NCBI GenBank assembly: GCA_045637525.1 | Contig: JAZTZP010000181.1 | Span: 1-17,037 of the forward strand | Direction: 5' to 3' | DNA: 17,037 nt | From: JAZTZP01 sp045637525 | GTDB lineage: Bacteria > Bacillota > Clostridia > UBA1381 | Shown: positions 1 to 7,849 of the stretch, one piece after another | Layout of the letters: each line of letters begins with the position of its first letter | Position numbering within the stretch: position 1 is the stretch's first letter | Notes under the pieces: model-generated | Seen by the model: the letters and a program-made list of their open reading frames with translations, nothing else | Told to the model about the DNA's origin: nothing | Databases searched by the model: none | Made by a program: the position numbers and the translations under genes

Positions 1-148
1 AATGATGTGTGCCTTGCGGCACATTATGGCAAACATTGCATCATTGCGAAACGAAGTGAAGCAACATCATATTTGCGAAGCAAATGCATCATATCGCCGC
101 AGGCGATACATCATTGAAATATATTACATCATTGAAATATATTACATC
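1..148. repeat. array of mini-hairpins separated by CATCAT
   Basis: The hexamer CATCAT recurs at 39, 65, 87, 109 and 127, with a final CATC at 145. Between copies lie short perfect palindromes: TGTGCC-TTGC-GGCACA (8-23), TTGC...GCAA (44-64), ATTTGC-GAA-GCAAAT (71-85), ATCGCC-GCA-GGCGAT (93-107), then two identical units containing AATATATT. Unit spacing shrinks from 26 to 22 to 18 bases. The array runs directly into the promoter of the four-helix-bundle gene. The layout suggests a structured intergenic repeat whose stems change in sequence while the spacers stay constant. Its function is not known to me. It may continue left of the window. Confidence 0.75.
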
Positions 149-160
149 TTATTATATAAT
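132..160 (+). promoter_or_regulatory. sigma-A type promoter for the four-helix-bundle gene
   Basis: TTGAAA (132-137) and TATAAT (155-160) are 17 bases apart. Predicted transcription starts near 167, just before the AAAAAGGAAG ribosome binding site of the gene at 182. The -35 box is part of the last copy of the upstream repeat unit, so the repeat array seems to have contributed the promoter. Confidence 0.55.
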
Positions 161-181
161 TGACAAAAAGGAAGCGATGCT

Positions 182-532
182 ATGAAAGAAAACAAGCTCG
201 TCGAACTTTCTATGGACTTTTCTGTAGATATTATAAATCTTGTAAAATATTTGAAATCCAACCACGAATCCATCATTTCTAATCAAATTGGCAGAAGCGG
301 TACAAGCATTGGTGCGAATATTCACGAAGCACAATATGCACAAGGCAAGAAAGATTTTATTTCTAAGCTTGAAATCGCACTCAAAGAAGCAAGTGAAACG
401 GGGTATTGGTTGGAGTTACTTTTCAGAACGAAATATATTGATGACCAAACTTTTAAGGTGTTATCATCTAAATGTACATCTCTGCGTGTGATGTTAATTG
501 CATCCTGCAAGACTGCAAAGGAAAAGAAATAG
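182..532 (+). CDS. four-helix-bundle protein (23S rRNA IVS / Avd-like family)
   Basis: A 116-residue, largely helical protein. It carries the hallmark QIGRSGTSIGANIHEAQ segment (residues 35-51) and a second conserved helix KLEIALKEASETGYWLELL (62-80), as in the TIGR02436/PF05635 four-helix-bundle family. Members are encoded in intervening sequences of 23S rRNA genes, act as Avd accessory proteins of diversity-generating retroelements, or stand alone in many bacteria with unclear function. They form pentameric, basic bundles that can bind nucleic acid. The start is supported by AAGGAAG seven bases upstream. No rRNA sequence or DGR reverse transcriptase flanks it, so this is a stand-alone member. 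The array of small hairpins directly upstream may be part of the same unit. Confidence 0.9.
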   Translation: MKENKLVELSMDFSVDIINLVKYLKSNHESIISNQIGRSGTSIGANIHEAQYAQGKKDFISKLEIALKEASETGYWLELLFRTKYIDDQTFKVLSSKCTSLRVMLIASCKTAKEKK

Positions 533-801
533 CAGTTTGTCGAACTGCAGAGTGATAGGTATACATTTTTACTTTTTTACCTCACTTCTGCTCCGTTTTG
601 TCGTCTTTTCAATAAAGCGTTCCATCCGGGAACATTAAGCAGCCTTTGGCTATCAAGCCGCTTCGCTAATGAAGTGTGCCTTGGGGCACATCAGTAAGCG
701 TCAAACGATAAACACAACACCATCGAACCAACGTATTGCAACAGGCACAGGCGGCGCTGAAAATGAGAAATTCACAGAAAATAAATAATCAGGTGATAAA
801 A
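533..801. other. non-coding stretch with further small hairpins
   Basis: No convincing gene. It contains AGCC-TTT-GGCT near 642-652, CTTC...GAAG near 661-674, and TGTGCC-TTGG-GGCACA at 675-690. The last is nearly the same hairpin as at 8-23, so the four-helix gene has related hairpins on both sides. An open frame runs in from 736, but it has no ribosome binding site there and its first 22 codons are not needed by the gene that starts at 802. Confidence 0.5.
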
Positions 802-1281
802 ATGAGAGAAATAGAAAAATTAGCAAACGAAAAATTTGACGGTGATATTGAAAAAGCGATAGATTATGCTTATCGCAACTGGGGAAGCACCATAAATGAC
901 AGAATGAATAAAATCTACAGCGAATTTACAAAAGAAGAATTGCAAATTGCCTGTAAAGTAATCAGAAATCTGGCAATAGAGCGTTCCGGAAAAAAAGCTG
1001 TAGAATCTTTTGAAAAATCCATCGGCTATATGAAATTATTAAATATGAGCGACGAAGAAATAATTAATGCCCCTGATAATCCATATATAAAGCCTTGTGC
1101 TCTATCGGTTGCTTTGCTCGTTATTGCAATTGTGTTTGGAGTTTTTACAAACAATAAAACTATTGCCGAAATTTTAATCGCTGTCAGTTCTGTGTCATTA
1201 GTTCCGAACTTAATTAAATGTTTTCAATTTAACCGTGCGAAAAAGCTTCTTACAAAAGATAATATAACCACAGGAGAATAA
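802..1281 (+). CDS. small membrane protein of unknown function
   Basis: I do not recognise this 159-residue protein. Residues 1-90 are charged and helical and rich in Lys and Glu, which suggests a cytoplasmic domain. Two hydrophobic segments follow at about 99-116 and 121-137, then a short basic tail. A hairpin-like two-pass membrane anchor with a cytoplasmic N-domain is the simplest reading. ATG 802 is preferred over the upstream in-frame ATG at 736 because AGGTG lies seven bases before it and the extra N-terminus looks random. The gene ends just before the convergent terminator at 1306-1335. Confidence 0.6.
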   Translation: MREIEKLANEKFDGDIEKAIDYAYRNWGSTINDRMNKIYSEFTKEELQIACKVIRNLAIERSGKKAVESFEKSIGYMKLLNMSDEEIINAPDNPYIKPCALSVALLVIAIVFGVFTNNKTIAEILIAVSSVSLVPNLIKCFQFNRAKKLLTKDNITTGE

Positions 1282-1305
1282 TATGGTGATTGAAATTTTT
1301 AAGCT

Positions 1306-1335
1306 AAAAAACGGTTGCCACCGGCAACCGTTTTT
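1306..1335. terminator. bidirectional intrinsic terminator
   Basis: ACGGTTGCC (1311-1319), loop ACC, GGCAACCGT (1323-1331). The stem is perfect, flanked by an A-run on the left and a T-run on the right. It sits between two convergent genes and can serve the membrane-protein gene on + and the rho/SGNH unit on -. Confidence 0.88.
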
Positions 1336-1341
1336 AATTTA

Positions 1342-2505
1342 TCAATCCTCAATACATTCATCCAAAACCCTTTTAAACTCCGGATAAAGAGCCTCTGCCC
1401 ACTTTTCACAGCCCGTACTGTCCGGATGACCGCCGTATTTTGCATTCCGGGGATTTGCCTCATCTGTGCATAACACCGGTACATTATCAAACATTCCCTC
1501 ACATTTTAAGCCCAGATCATTTTTAATATATTCATTAACTTCTTTCCACACCGCCGTTTTTTCTTCACTATAATCAAATGGCGGTACCGTCTGAATAAAC
1601 ACCTTTTTCCCGGCTTCATGAAGCTTATCGACCGTTATTTCCAGATCCCTCTTTATCTGTTCCGCTGTCATATTTTGAAGTATATCATTTACACCAAAAC
1701 AAACTACTATCATATCGTTCTGCTTCGCTTTAAAAAGCCATGCGCCGTTTGATGCTGCATCATTGGCCCTTCCAAATCCTATGCCTAAGTTCCAATACGC
1801 ATAATCATCACCTGTCGCTTCCGACAGCCTTGCGTTCCAGTGCGCATATGAATTAATATCCGTACCAATCCCCTGTGTTATGGAATCGCCCATATATGCA
1901 ATCTTCTTTTTAACGCTTCTGTCACAGCCAATCATCGCCGGGAACGGCATAAGCTTTGAAGCCGTCCATTTATCACCCTCTTTTATGAAGGTTGAGATAA
2001 TGGTTTCCTCATGATACGGAATCATCACGCCCTTAAACGATATTTCTATACAAAGATAATCCCCCTTATTAAACTCCATACTTAAAGCGTCTGTGCAAAA
2101 AAACTCTCCCGGCATAACCTCTTTTGAAAGCTGTCCGCCAAATGTAATATCATTAAAATTCTCCACCGCAATATCGCAGTCCGCTCCCGCAGTTTCGCTC
2201 ATCACAATACTTTTTTTGTTATAATCATCAAATGAAATTATAGTATCAAGCTTACTGCTTTCACAACGTCCTGCTCTCGCCCCCGTAATAGTCCAGCTGT
2301 CGCATACAAGATTTTTGTTGCTCTTTGCCCCGTCATCAAAGGTACTGTCTGTTATATTAGTAAAAAGAAAAGAATAATTAAACCTTCCGCCAACCGCTAT
2401 TTTATAAAAAAGTCTCCCCGTATGCACCTTGTTATCGGACTCGAAAAAAAACTGATTACTGCTTCCGGCATACGTATTTGATACATATTTATTAAAATAT
2501 TCCAT
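1342..2505 (-). CDS. SGNH/GDSL-family hydrolase
   Basis: A 387-residue two-part protein. Residues 1-195 look like a beta-sandwich N-domain. Residues about 200-385 form the SGNH hydrolase domain: block I GDSITQG with nucleophile Ser208, a glycine-rich block II near 241-248 (GIGFGRAND), and block III GVND with Asn273. The block V histidine is His360 in YGGHPDSTG. The usual Asp three residues before this His is Tyr357, so the triad Asp is atypical. Family members deacylate or de-esterify carbohydrates and lipids; the two-domain layout is reminiscent of carbohydrate esterases. There is no signal peptide, so it probably acts in the cytoplasm. ATG 2505 is chosen because AGGAG lies nine bases upstream; a 13-codon longer form lacks such a site. 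It lies 57 bases downstream of rho and ends at the terminator. Confidence 0.82.
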   Translation of the reverse strand: MEYFNKYVSNTYAGSSNQFFFESDNKVHTGRLFYKIAVGGRFNYSFLFTNITDSTFDDGAKSNKNLVCDSWTITGARAGRCESSKLDTIISFDDYNKKSIVMSETAGADCDIAVENFNDITFGGQLSKEVMPGEFFCTDALSMEFNKGDYLCIEISFKGVMIPYHEETIISTFIKEGDKWTASKLMPFPAMIGCDRSVKKKIAYMGDSITQGIGTDINSYAHWNARLSEATGDDYAYWNLGIGFGRANDAASNGAWLFKAKQNDMIVVCFGVNDILQNMTAEQIKRDLEITVDKLHEAGKKVFIQTVPPFDYSEEKTAVWKEVNEYIKNDLGLKCEGMFDNVPVLCTDEANPRNAKYGGHPDSTGCEKWAEALYPEFKRVLDECIED

Positions 2506-2562
2506 TTTCCGTTTCTCCTGAATTAAATTATGGCTTCTTGTCATGATTTAGAAATTTATAAT

Positions 2563-3948
2563 TTACTTATTATAATTTCTCTCTATAACCTCAATAAATT
2601 CCTTATTATCCCTTGTTGCATTTATATACTGTATAAAGCTTGCGGTAAGCTCGCCCTGATTCGGCGCTTTTGAAATCTGTTCACGCACCTTCCACGAAAT
2701 ATCTCTTTCCCGGGCGCTTATAAGCGCTTCTTCACGTCTTGTACCGGATTTTAATATATCAACAGCCGGGAATACACGTCTTTCCTGCAGGTTTCTGTCA
2801 AGCTTAAGCTCCATGTTGCCCGTTCCCTTAAATTCTTCAAAAATAACATCATCCATACGGCTTCCGGTTTCTACGAGTGCCGTCGCTATTATGGTAAGGC
2901 TACCGCCCTCCTCTATGTTTCTTGCCGCACCGAAAAACTTCTTCGGTTTGATGAGAGCATCCGGATCAAGACCGCCCGACAGTGTTCTTCCGGTCGGAGC
3001 AACCGTTAAATTATAAGCCCTCGCAAGCCTTGTTATAGAATCCATTAAAATTACAACGTCCTTCTTCTGTTCAACTAAACGTGACGCACGCTCTAAAACA
3101 AGCTCCGACATTCTGCAATGATTTTCCGGTGTCTGGTCGAAAGTAGAATATATAACATCTCCGTTTATCGACCGCTTTATATCCGTTACCTCCTCCGGGC
3201 GTTCATCTATAAGTAAAACTATAAGCTTCACCTCGGGATAGTTTTCAGCAATCGACTGAGCAATCTGTTTTATAATTGTGGTTTTTCCGGCTTTAGGCGG
3301 TGCCACTATCATTCCTCTCTGACCTTTTCCTACCGGTGCAAACAAATCCATAAGCCTTGAAGCATTTTTTCTTCTGTCGCCCGTTTCAAGCCTTAGTCTC
3401 TCGGTGGGATAAATAGGAGTCAGCTTCTCAAACGGACGTCTTTTAAGCGCGACTTCCAACGGATCACCGTTTATACGCTTGATATATAAAAGCGGTGAAT
3501 ACTTATCCTCCTCCTGTGTAGGACGGCAGTCGCCCATAACTTCATCACCTGTTTTAAGGTTAAATCTGCGAATCTGTGCCGGCGACACATACACGTCGCT
3601 CGCACTCGGGCTTAAGTTCTCAAATCTCAAAAATCCAAACCCGTCAGCCATAACCTCTAAAACTCCGCACACGCTAACGACATCCGACGGTCGCTCTTTT
3701 TTTACGCGCACAGGCTCCTTTTTCTCCACATCGTATTCATCAACATGGCTGTCCTTTGTCTGATGCTCCTTATCCCCGGTTTCCTGATTCCGGGCAGGCT
3801 TTTCCGGCTTCTGCTCTGATGCCGACTCCATTATTTTTTGTATCAACTCACTTTTCTTAAGTCCTGATATTTTTTCAATTCCGCACATTGACGCAATTTC
3901 TTTTAATTCTTCTCTTGTCTTTTTTAATAAAATTTCACTATTGACCAT
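2563..3948 (-). CDS. rho: transcription termination factor Rho
   Basis: A 461-residue protein with the full Rho layout. The N-terminal Rho_N helical domain spans about 5-40. A charged, Lys/Glu-rich linker (41-90) follows, longer than in E. coli and typical of clostridial and actinobacterial Rho. The cold-shock-type RNA-binding domain (about 93-165) contains DGFGFLRF. The RecA-like ATPase has Walker A APPKAGKTT (216-224), DERPEEV (248-254) and DSITRLARAY (303-312), followed by the conserved GLDPDALIKPKKFFGAAR segment. Rho is a hexameric RNA translocase that ends transcription at untranslated RNA. A GAGG ribosome binding site precedes ATG 3948. It has its own 231-base upstream region and is followed by the SGNH hydrolase gene, probably in one transcript. 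Confidence 0.97.
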   Translation of the reverse strand: MVNSEILLKKTREELKEIASMCGIEKISGLKKSELIQKIMESASEQKPEKPARNQETGDKEHQTKDSHVDEYDVEKKEPVRVKKERPSDVVSVCGVLEVMADGFGFLRFENLSPSASDVYVSPAQIRRFNLKTGDEVMGDCRPTQEEDKYSPLLYIKRINGDPLEVALKRRPFEKLTPIYPTERLRLETGDRRKNASRLMDLFAPVGKGQRGMIVAPPKAGKTTIIKQIAQSIAENYPEVKLIVLLIDERPEEVTDIKRSINGDVIYSTFDQTPENHCRMSELVLERASRLVEQKKDVVILMDSITRLARAYNLTVAPTGRTLSGGLDPDALIKPKKFFGAARNIEEGGSLTIIATALVETGSRMDDVIFEEFKGTGNMELKLDRNLQERRVFPAVDILKSGTRREEALISARERDISWKVREQISKAPNQGELTASFIQYINATRDNKEFIEVIERNYNK

Positions 3949-4080
3949 ATAAAAATAACCTCGTCTTTCTTAAATAATGTTAACTACTGAAACAGTCGGA
4001 AAAATTACAGATAAAAAATTCTAAATATGATGTTCCCAAACTAAAAAGAATTATAAAGATAAAAGATTTTAAATTATCAT

Positions 4081-4109
4081 TATAGCGGCGGACAAAGTCC
4101 GCCACTATA
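4081..4109 (-). terminator. hairpin downstream of ilvD, likely terminator or mRNA 3' end
   Basis: A 13-bp stem (arms 4081-4093 and 4097-4109) with a three-base loop. The sixth base pair is G-U only when the - strand is transcribed; on + it is a C/A mismatch. This points to an RNA from the - strand, that is, the end of the truA-ilvD transcript. The T-run that follows is weak, so it may act as a 3'-end stabiliser or work with Rho rather than as a strong intrinsic terminator. The rest of 3949-4179 shows no credible gene. Confidence 0.6.
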
Positions 4110-4179
4110 TTATTCATGTCAGAAAATCGTCGCTGATTTCCTTTCTATAATCTGCATTCATACAGATTTCACTGATGAA

Positions 4180-5838
4180 TTAATTCATCACCGCTCCTTG
4201 CATAGCTGATGAAACAAGCTTTCTGTATCTTCCGAGATAGCCGGTCTTAATCTTCGGCTCAAGCGGTGTCCAGCCTTCACGGCGTTTAGCCATTTCTTCG
4301 TCCGAAATCTTAACGTTCAAAACACAATTATCAATATCAATCTCGATTAAATCGCCGTTCTCAATAAACGCAATCGGACCACCCTCAACAGCCTCAGGCG
4401 AAACGTGACCGATAGCCGCTCCTCTTGTAGCACCTGAAAAACGTCCGTCCGTAATAAGTGCAACATCCTTATCAAGTCCCATTCCGCATATAGCAGATGT
4501 CGGTGAAAGCATCTCACGCATACCCGCACCGCCCTTAGGTCCTTCATAGCGTATTACAACAACGTCGCCTTTAACAATCTCACCGGCATAAATTGCCGCA
4601 ATAGCCTCTTCCTCGCTGTTATAAACCTTTGCCGGGCCCGTGTGCTTAAGCATTTCCGGTGCAACGGCACTTCTTTTTACAACAGAGCCGAGGGCAGCAA
4701 GATTTCCCTTAAGTACAGCAATTCCGCCGGTCTCGCTGTAAGGATTGTCTATTGATCTGATTACCTCATAATCCGTTACCGGGCAATTCTTTATATTATC
4801 AGCAATTGTTTTTCCGGAAACAGTCATAATGTCTGTCTTTAACAAGCCCTTCTTATCAAGCTCATTCATAACAGCCTGCACTCCGCCGGCTGCGTATAAA
4901 TCCTGGATATGATGTATCCCTGCCGGTGCTAAGTGGCACAAATTAGGAGTCACTTTGCTTATATCATTTGCCATATCCATATTAACGTCAACGCCTGCCT
5001 CGTGAGCTATTGCCGGAAGATGGAGCATTGAATTTGTCGAGCATCCGAGTGCCATATCTACTCTCAGCGCATTATAGAATGCATCAGCAGTCATTATATC
5101 TCTCGGCTTTACGTCCTTACTGAGAAGCTCCATTATCTTCATACCTGTTTCCTTTGCAAGACGTATTCTTTCCGAATACACAGCCGGAACAGTACCGTTT
5201 CCGGGAAGTGCCATTCCTAAAACCTCAGTAAGACAGTTCATTGAGTTTGCAGTAAACATACCTGAGCATGAACCGCATGTAGGACAAGACGCATTCTCAA
5301 ATTCATTAAGCTCAGCCTCGTCTATGAGTCCTGCCTTATATGCGCCAACCATCTCAAAGTTTGTATTAAGGTCGCGGAATTTTCCCTTATAGTTCACAGA
5401 AAGCATCGGTCCGCCGCTTACAACAATCGCCGGCTTGTTAAGTCTTGCCGCCGCCATAAGCATAGCCGGTACTATCTTATCGCAGTTAGGGATAAGAACC
5501 AAAGCGTCAAATCCATGAGCAATTGTCATAGCCTCAACAGAGTCGGCTATAAGCTCACGTGATGCAAGTGAATACTTCATTCCAACGTGTCCCATTGCAA
5601 TACCGTCACAAACTCCGATTGCCGGGAATTCTATCGGTGTACCGCCTGCCATTCTTATACCGTCAGCAACAGCACGTGCAATTTTATCAAGATGCACATG
5701 TCCCGGTATTATTTCATTCTTTGCACTCACAACACCGATTAACGGTCTTCTTATTTCCTCATCGGTAAATCCCGATGCCTTAAAAAGCGAACGGTGAGGT
5801 GCCTTTTCTACTCCTGTTTTTACTACGTCACTATACAT
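4180..5838 (-). CDS. ilvD: dihydroxy-acid dehydratase
   Basis: A 552-residue protein, the usual IlvD length. It dehydrates 2,3-dihydroxy-isovalerate and 2,3-dihydroxy-3-methylvalerate in valine, isoleucine and leucine synthesis, using an iron-sulfur cluster in the cytoplasm. Visible signatures are CDGIAMGHVGMKYSL from Cys77, PNCDK with Cys119, the CPTCGSCSGMFTANSMNC signature with Cys191 (residues 185-202), and GPKGGAGMREM in the C-terminal half. ATG 5838 follows a strong AGGAGG site eight bases upstream; a 7-codon longer form would place the ribosome binding site inside the gene. It starts 17 bases after the cvpA stop, so it is probably co-transcribed with cvpA. No other branched-chain amino acid gene is in the window, so it is detached from an ilv operon here. 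Confidence 0.97.
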   Translation of the reverse strand: MYSDVVKTGVEKAPHRSLFKASGFTDEEIRRPLIGVVSAKNEIIPGHVHLDKIARAVADGIRMAGGTPIEFPAIGVCDGIAMGHVGMKYSLASRELIADSVEAMTIAHGFDALVLIPNCDKIVPAMLMAAARLNKPAIVVSGGPMLSVNYKGKFRDLNTNFEMVGAYKAGLIDEAELNEFENASCPTCGSCSGMFTANSMNCLTEVLGMALPGNGTVPAVYSERIRLAKETGMKIMELLSKDVKPRDIMTADAFYNALRVDMALGCSTNSMLHLPAIAHEAGVDVNMDMANDISKVTPNLCHLAPAGIHHIQDLYAAGGVQAVMNELDKKGLLKTDIMTVSGKTIADNIKNCPVTDYEVIRSIDNPYSETGGIAVLKGNLAALGSVVKRSAVAPEMLKHTGPAKVYNSEEEAIAAIYAGEIVKGDVVVIRYEGPKGGAGMREMLSPTSAICGMGLDKDVALITDGRFSGATRGAAIGHVSPEAVEGGPIAFIENGDLIEIDIDNCVLNVKISDEEMAKRREGWTPLEPKIKTGYLGRYRKLVSSAMQGAVMN

Positions 5839-5855
5839 TTTCTTCTCCTCCTGTA

Positions 5856-6536
5856 TCATATGAACATATTCATTAATATATTATAATTATAAAAATGTTT
5901 AACAATATACGTATTGCCGATTACATCCCTCGCCCCGTCAAAAACAGGTATGTTAAGGCTGATAACCGCACATATCACATACACCACTATAAGACAATTT
6001 ATAATCCCCGCAAAAACGCCGATAATCTTATTTATTCCCGACAGCACCGGGAGCTTGAAAATAACATCAATAAGGCTAAACAGCAACATCACAATAAACC
6101 GCACAAGAATAAACAGACAAATTGCGGATAAAAGCCTCAGAATCATAGCTGTAACAACGTGTGACGCATTGGCTGTCATGTCCTCTTTAATGCTTCTAAT
6201 CTCTGATGAATTTTTTATGTATGACGGCATATCCCATACAGCCTGAAGGGTAAACTCATCAGCCTCCCCGCTGTTTTCGGCTGTAAGCTTTTCCTGAGTC
6301 GCTTTCTCAAACGTCTGATTTACGCTTCTGTAAATCATCGCACCCGCCTGGCTTTCTTCTAAAACATCTGCAACCGGCTGAGTGAGAAACGACACAGCAA
6401 GTATTGTTATAACAACCGATATAATTTTATAAACGGATTTTATAAACCCACGCTTTGCCATCCCTAAAACTACCGCTATCATAAATACAATCATTGCGAC
6501 ATCGCAAGCCAGAGGTATATACTCAATATAATTCAT
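5856..6536 (-). CDS. CvpA-family membrane protein
   Basis: A 226-residue integral membrane protein. Hydrophobic segments lie at about 8-26, 34-52, 129-158 and 169-193, with a soluble loop at 55-125. The KRGFIKSVYKI motif after the first segment (28-38) and the LPVLSGINKIIGVFAGIINC stretch before the last segment fit the colicin V production (CvpA) family. In enterobacteria CvpA affects colicin V export and envelope stress tolerance. In Clostridia its role is unknown. GGAAAGGGA precedes the ATG. It lies 20 bases after the DUF5711-like gene and 17 bases before ilvD. Confidence 0.8.
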   Translation of the reverse strand: MNYIEYIPLACDVAMIVFMIAVVLGMAKRGFIKSVYKIISVVITILAVSFLTQPVADVLEESQAGAMIYRSVNQTFEKATQEKLTAENSGEADEFTLQAVWDMPSYIKNSSEIRSIKEDMTANASHVVTAMILRLLSAICLFILVRFIVMLLFSLIDVIFKLPVLSGINKIIGVFAGIINCLIVVYVICAVISLNIPVFDGARDVIGNTYIVKHFYNYNILMNMFI

Positions 6537-6556
6537 ATCATTTATTCCCTTTCCGT

Positions 6557-7849
6557 TTAACTTATAAACTCGATACTGTTATTATACACAACTAAAAATG
6601 CCGAAGAACTTAATATACGAAGCTCTTTTATATCCATAGACGCAGTATATTCCTTTTCATGGCCCGGCACTCCGAAAAATATATTTCTGTTAGCGTTATA
6701 TAAAACGCTTCTTCCCATAATATCAATATAATCAGGCGTTTCGTCCGTTTCAAACTGTGTCAGCAATCCACCGCTCTCGGTATAAACCGCAACAGACGGA
6801 ATTGCATTCGTTTCCATGCTTATAATTTTATTTCCGCGGCTGTCTTTAGCATAGCTTCGCATCTGCTTATCATTAAATTCATTATACCATTTTGTTCTGC
6901 CGTCCTGTGCGAGTCCGGCAATGCAGTTATCGCCCGTAACATCGAGCGTGTTCCCAACGAAATCTGCCGCAAACACCGCCGAATTTTCAAAAGCGGCTGT
7001 ATAATAGCCTTCTGTTTTGTTTACATCAAAAAACTGTATGTTCGAGACTACTTTTGTATCTGTATTCATAAGAACAACAGCCACACGTCTGGAGCTTTTT
7101 GAAATAGTAGCGTCTATTACATACTCCGTACCGGAGCTCCACGCAAAAATCTGCCGTCCCGATTTATTGAACACCTCAACGCCGCCTTTGAAAAATTCCT
7201 TATCAACCGCAACTGCAACCTCGCCTTTTTCTGATACGTCAACAGTAAAAATCGGGCTTGTCGATTGTATGGAATATAAAAGCTTGTCTTCATAAAACAA
7301 ACAAATTCCGCGTCCGCCGTCCTCGGCAAGTACTATGTAATCTCCGCACACATCTAAAAGCGGCTGTGCAATGCTTGTTGTCTTCTGCCATTTAACCTTG
7401 CCCTTTGAAGTAAACTTAGCCATATGATTTGCACCGGCAACTATAACGTCGCCGTCAATTACAGCATATTCGGCATTCGCCGCATTTTCAAAAGGCATAA
7501 CGTTTGTTTCCTTTTCAAGGTTATCTTTTCCGAGCGCCTTGTCAACTTCATTTTCAGGCTCTGTATTTCCTGCAAAAAATCCCGTTGTTCCTTCAAACAT
7601 CTCCGAAACATATTGTTTTGCAATACCAACAAATCCTGCGTTTGTATAAGCAACTCCCACTATTATTCCGACTGCGGCTATTATAATCAGGATTAAGAAT
7701 ATAATACCGTGTGAATGTTTTTCGTGTTTTTGTTCGAGTCCTTCAAAAATATCATCGTCTCCGGACTCCTCCGTATATTGGGGCATCTCCGTAACAGACG
7801 CATCATCAATTGCGGAAAAGTCATCTTCCAATATATCGTCTTTATCCAT
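6557..7849 (-). CDS. membrane-anchored beta-propeller-like protein (DUF5711-like)
   Basis: A 430-residue protein. Residues 1-47 are very acidic, a single membrane helix lies at about 48-68, and the rest is a beta-rich extracytoplasmic domain with repeats of the type 'hydrophobic strand, polar turn, GKVKW', which suggests a propeller (PQQ/WD-like). The layout matches the DUF5711 family of Clostridia, whose function is not known. Its ATG overlaps the truA stop by one base (TAATG), with GGGGAG ten bases upstream, so translation is probably coupled to truA. It sits before cvpA, another envelope gene. The family name is from memory of architecture and context; the single-pass topology is what the sequence shows. 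Confidence 0.65.
   Translation of the reverse strand: MDKDDILEDDFSAIDDASVTEMPQYTEESGDDDIFEGLEQKHEKHSHGIIFLILIIIAAVGIIVGVAYTNAGFVGIAKQYVSEMFEGTTGFFAGNTEPENEVDKALGKDNLEKETNVMPFENAANAEYAVIDGDVIVAGANHMAKFTSKGKVKWQKTTSIAQPLLDVCGDYIVLAEDGGRGICLFYEDKLLYSIQSTSPIFTVDVSEKGEVAVAVDKEFFKGGVEVFNKSGRQIFAWSSGTEYVIDATISKSSRRVAVVLMNTDTKVVSNIQFFDVNKTEGYYTAAFENSAVFAADFVGNTLDVTGDNCIAGLAQDGRTKWYNEFNDKQMRSYAKDSRGNKIISMETNAIPSVAVYTESGGLLTQFETDETPDYIDIMGRSVLYNANRNIFFGVPGHEKEYTASMDIKELRILSSSAFLVVYNNSIEFIS

Noticed and set aside
1..148. CRISPR array
   Set aside because: The constant part is only six bases and the variable parts are palindromes of 12-20 bases, which is not repeat-spacer structure; no cas genes are present.
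736..801. Longer start of the membrane-protein gene
   Set aside because: No ribosome binding site before 736 and the extra residues look unrelated to the protein; AGGTG before ATG 802 fits better.
3980..4117. Possible 45-residue protein between ilvD and rho on the - strand
   Set aside because: No ribosome binding site at a useful distance, the first third is the hairpin at 4081-4109, and the rest is plain AT-rich sequence.
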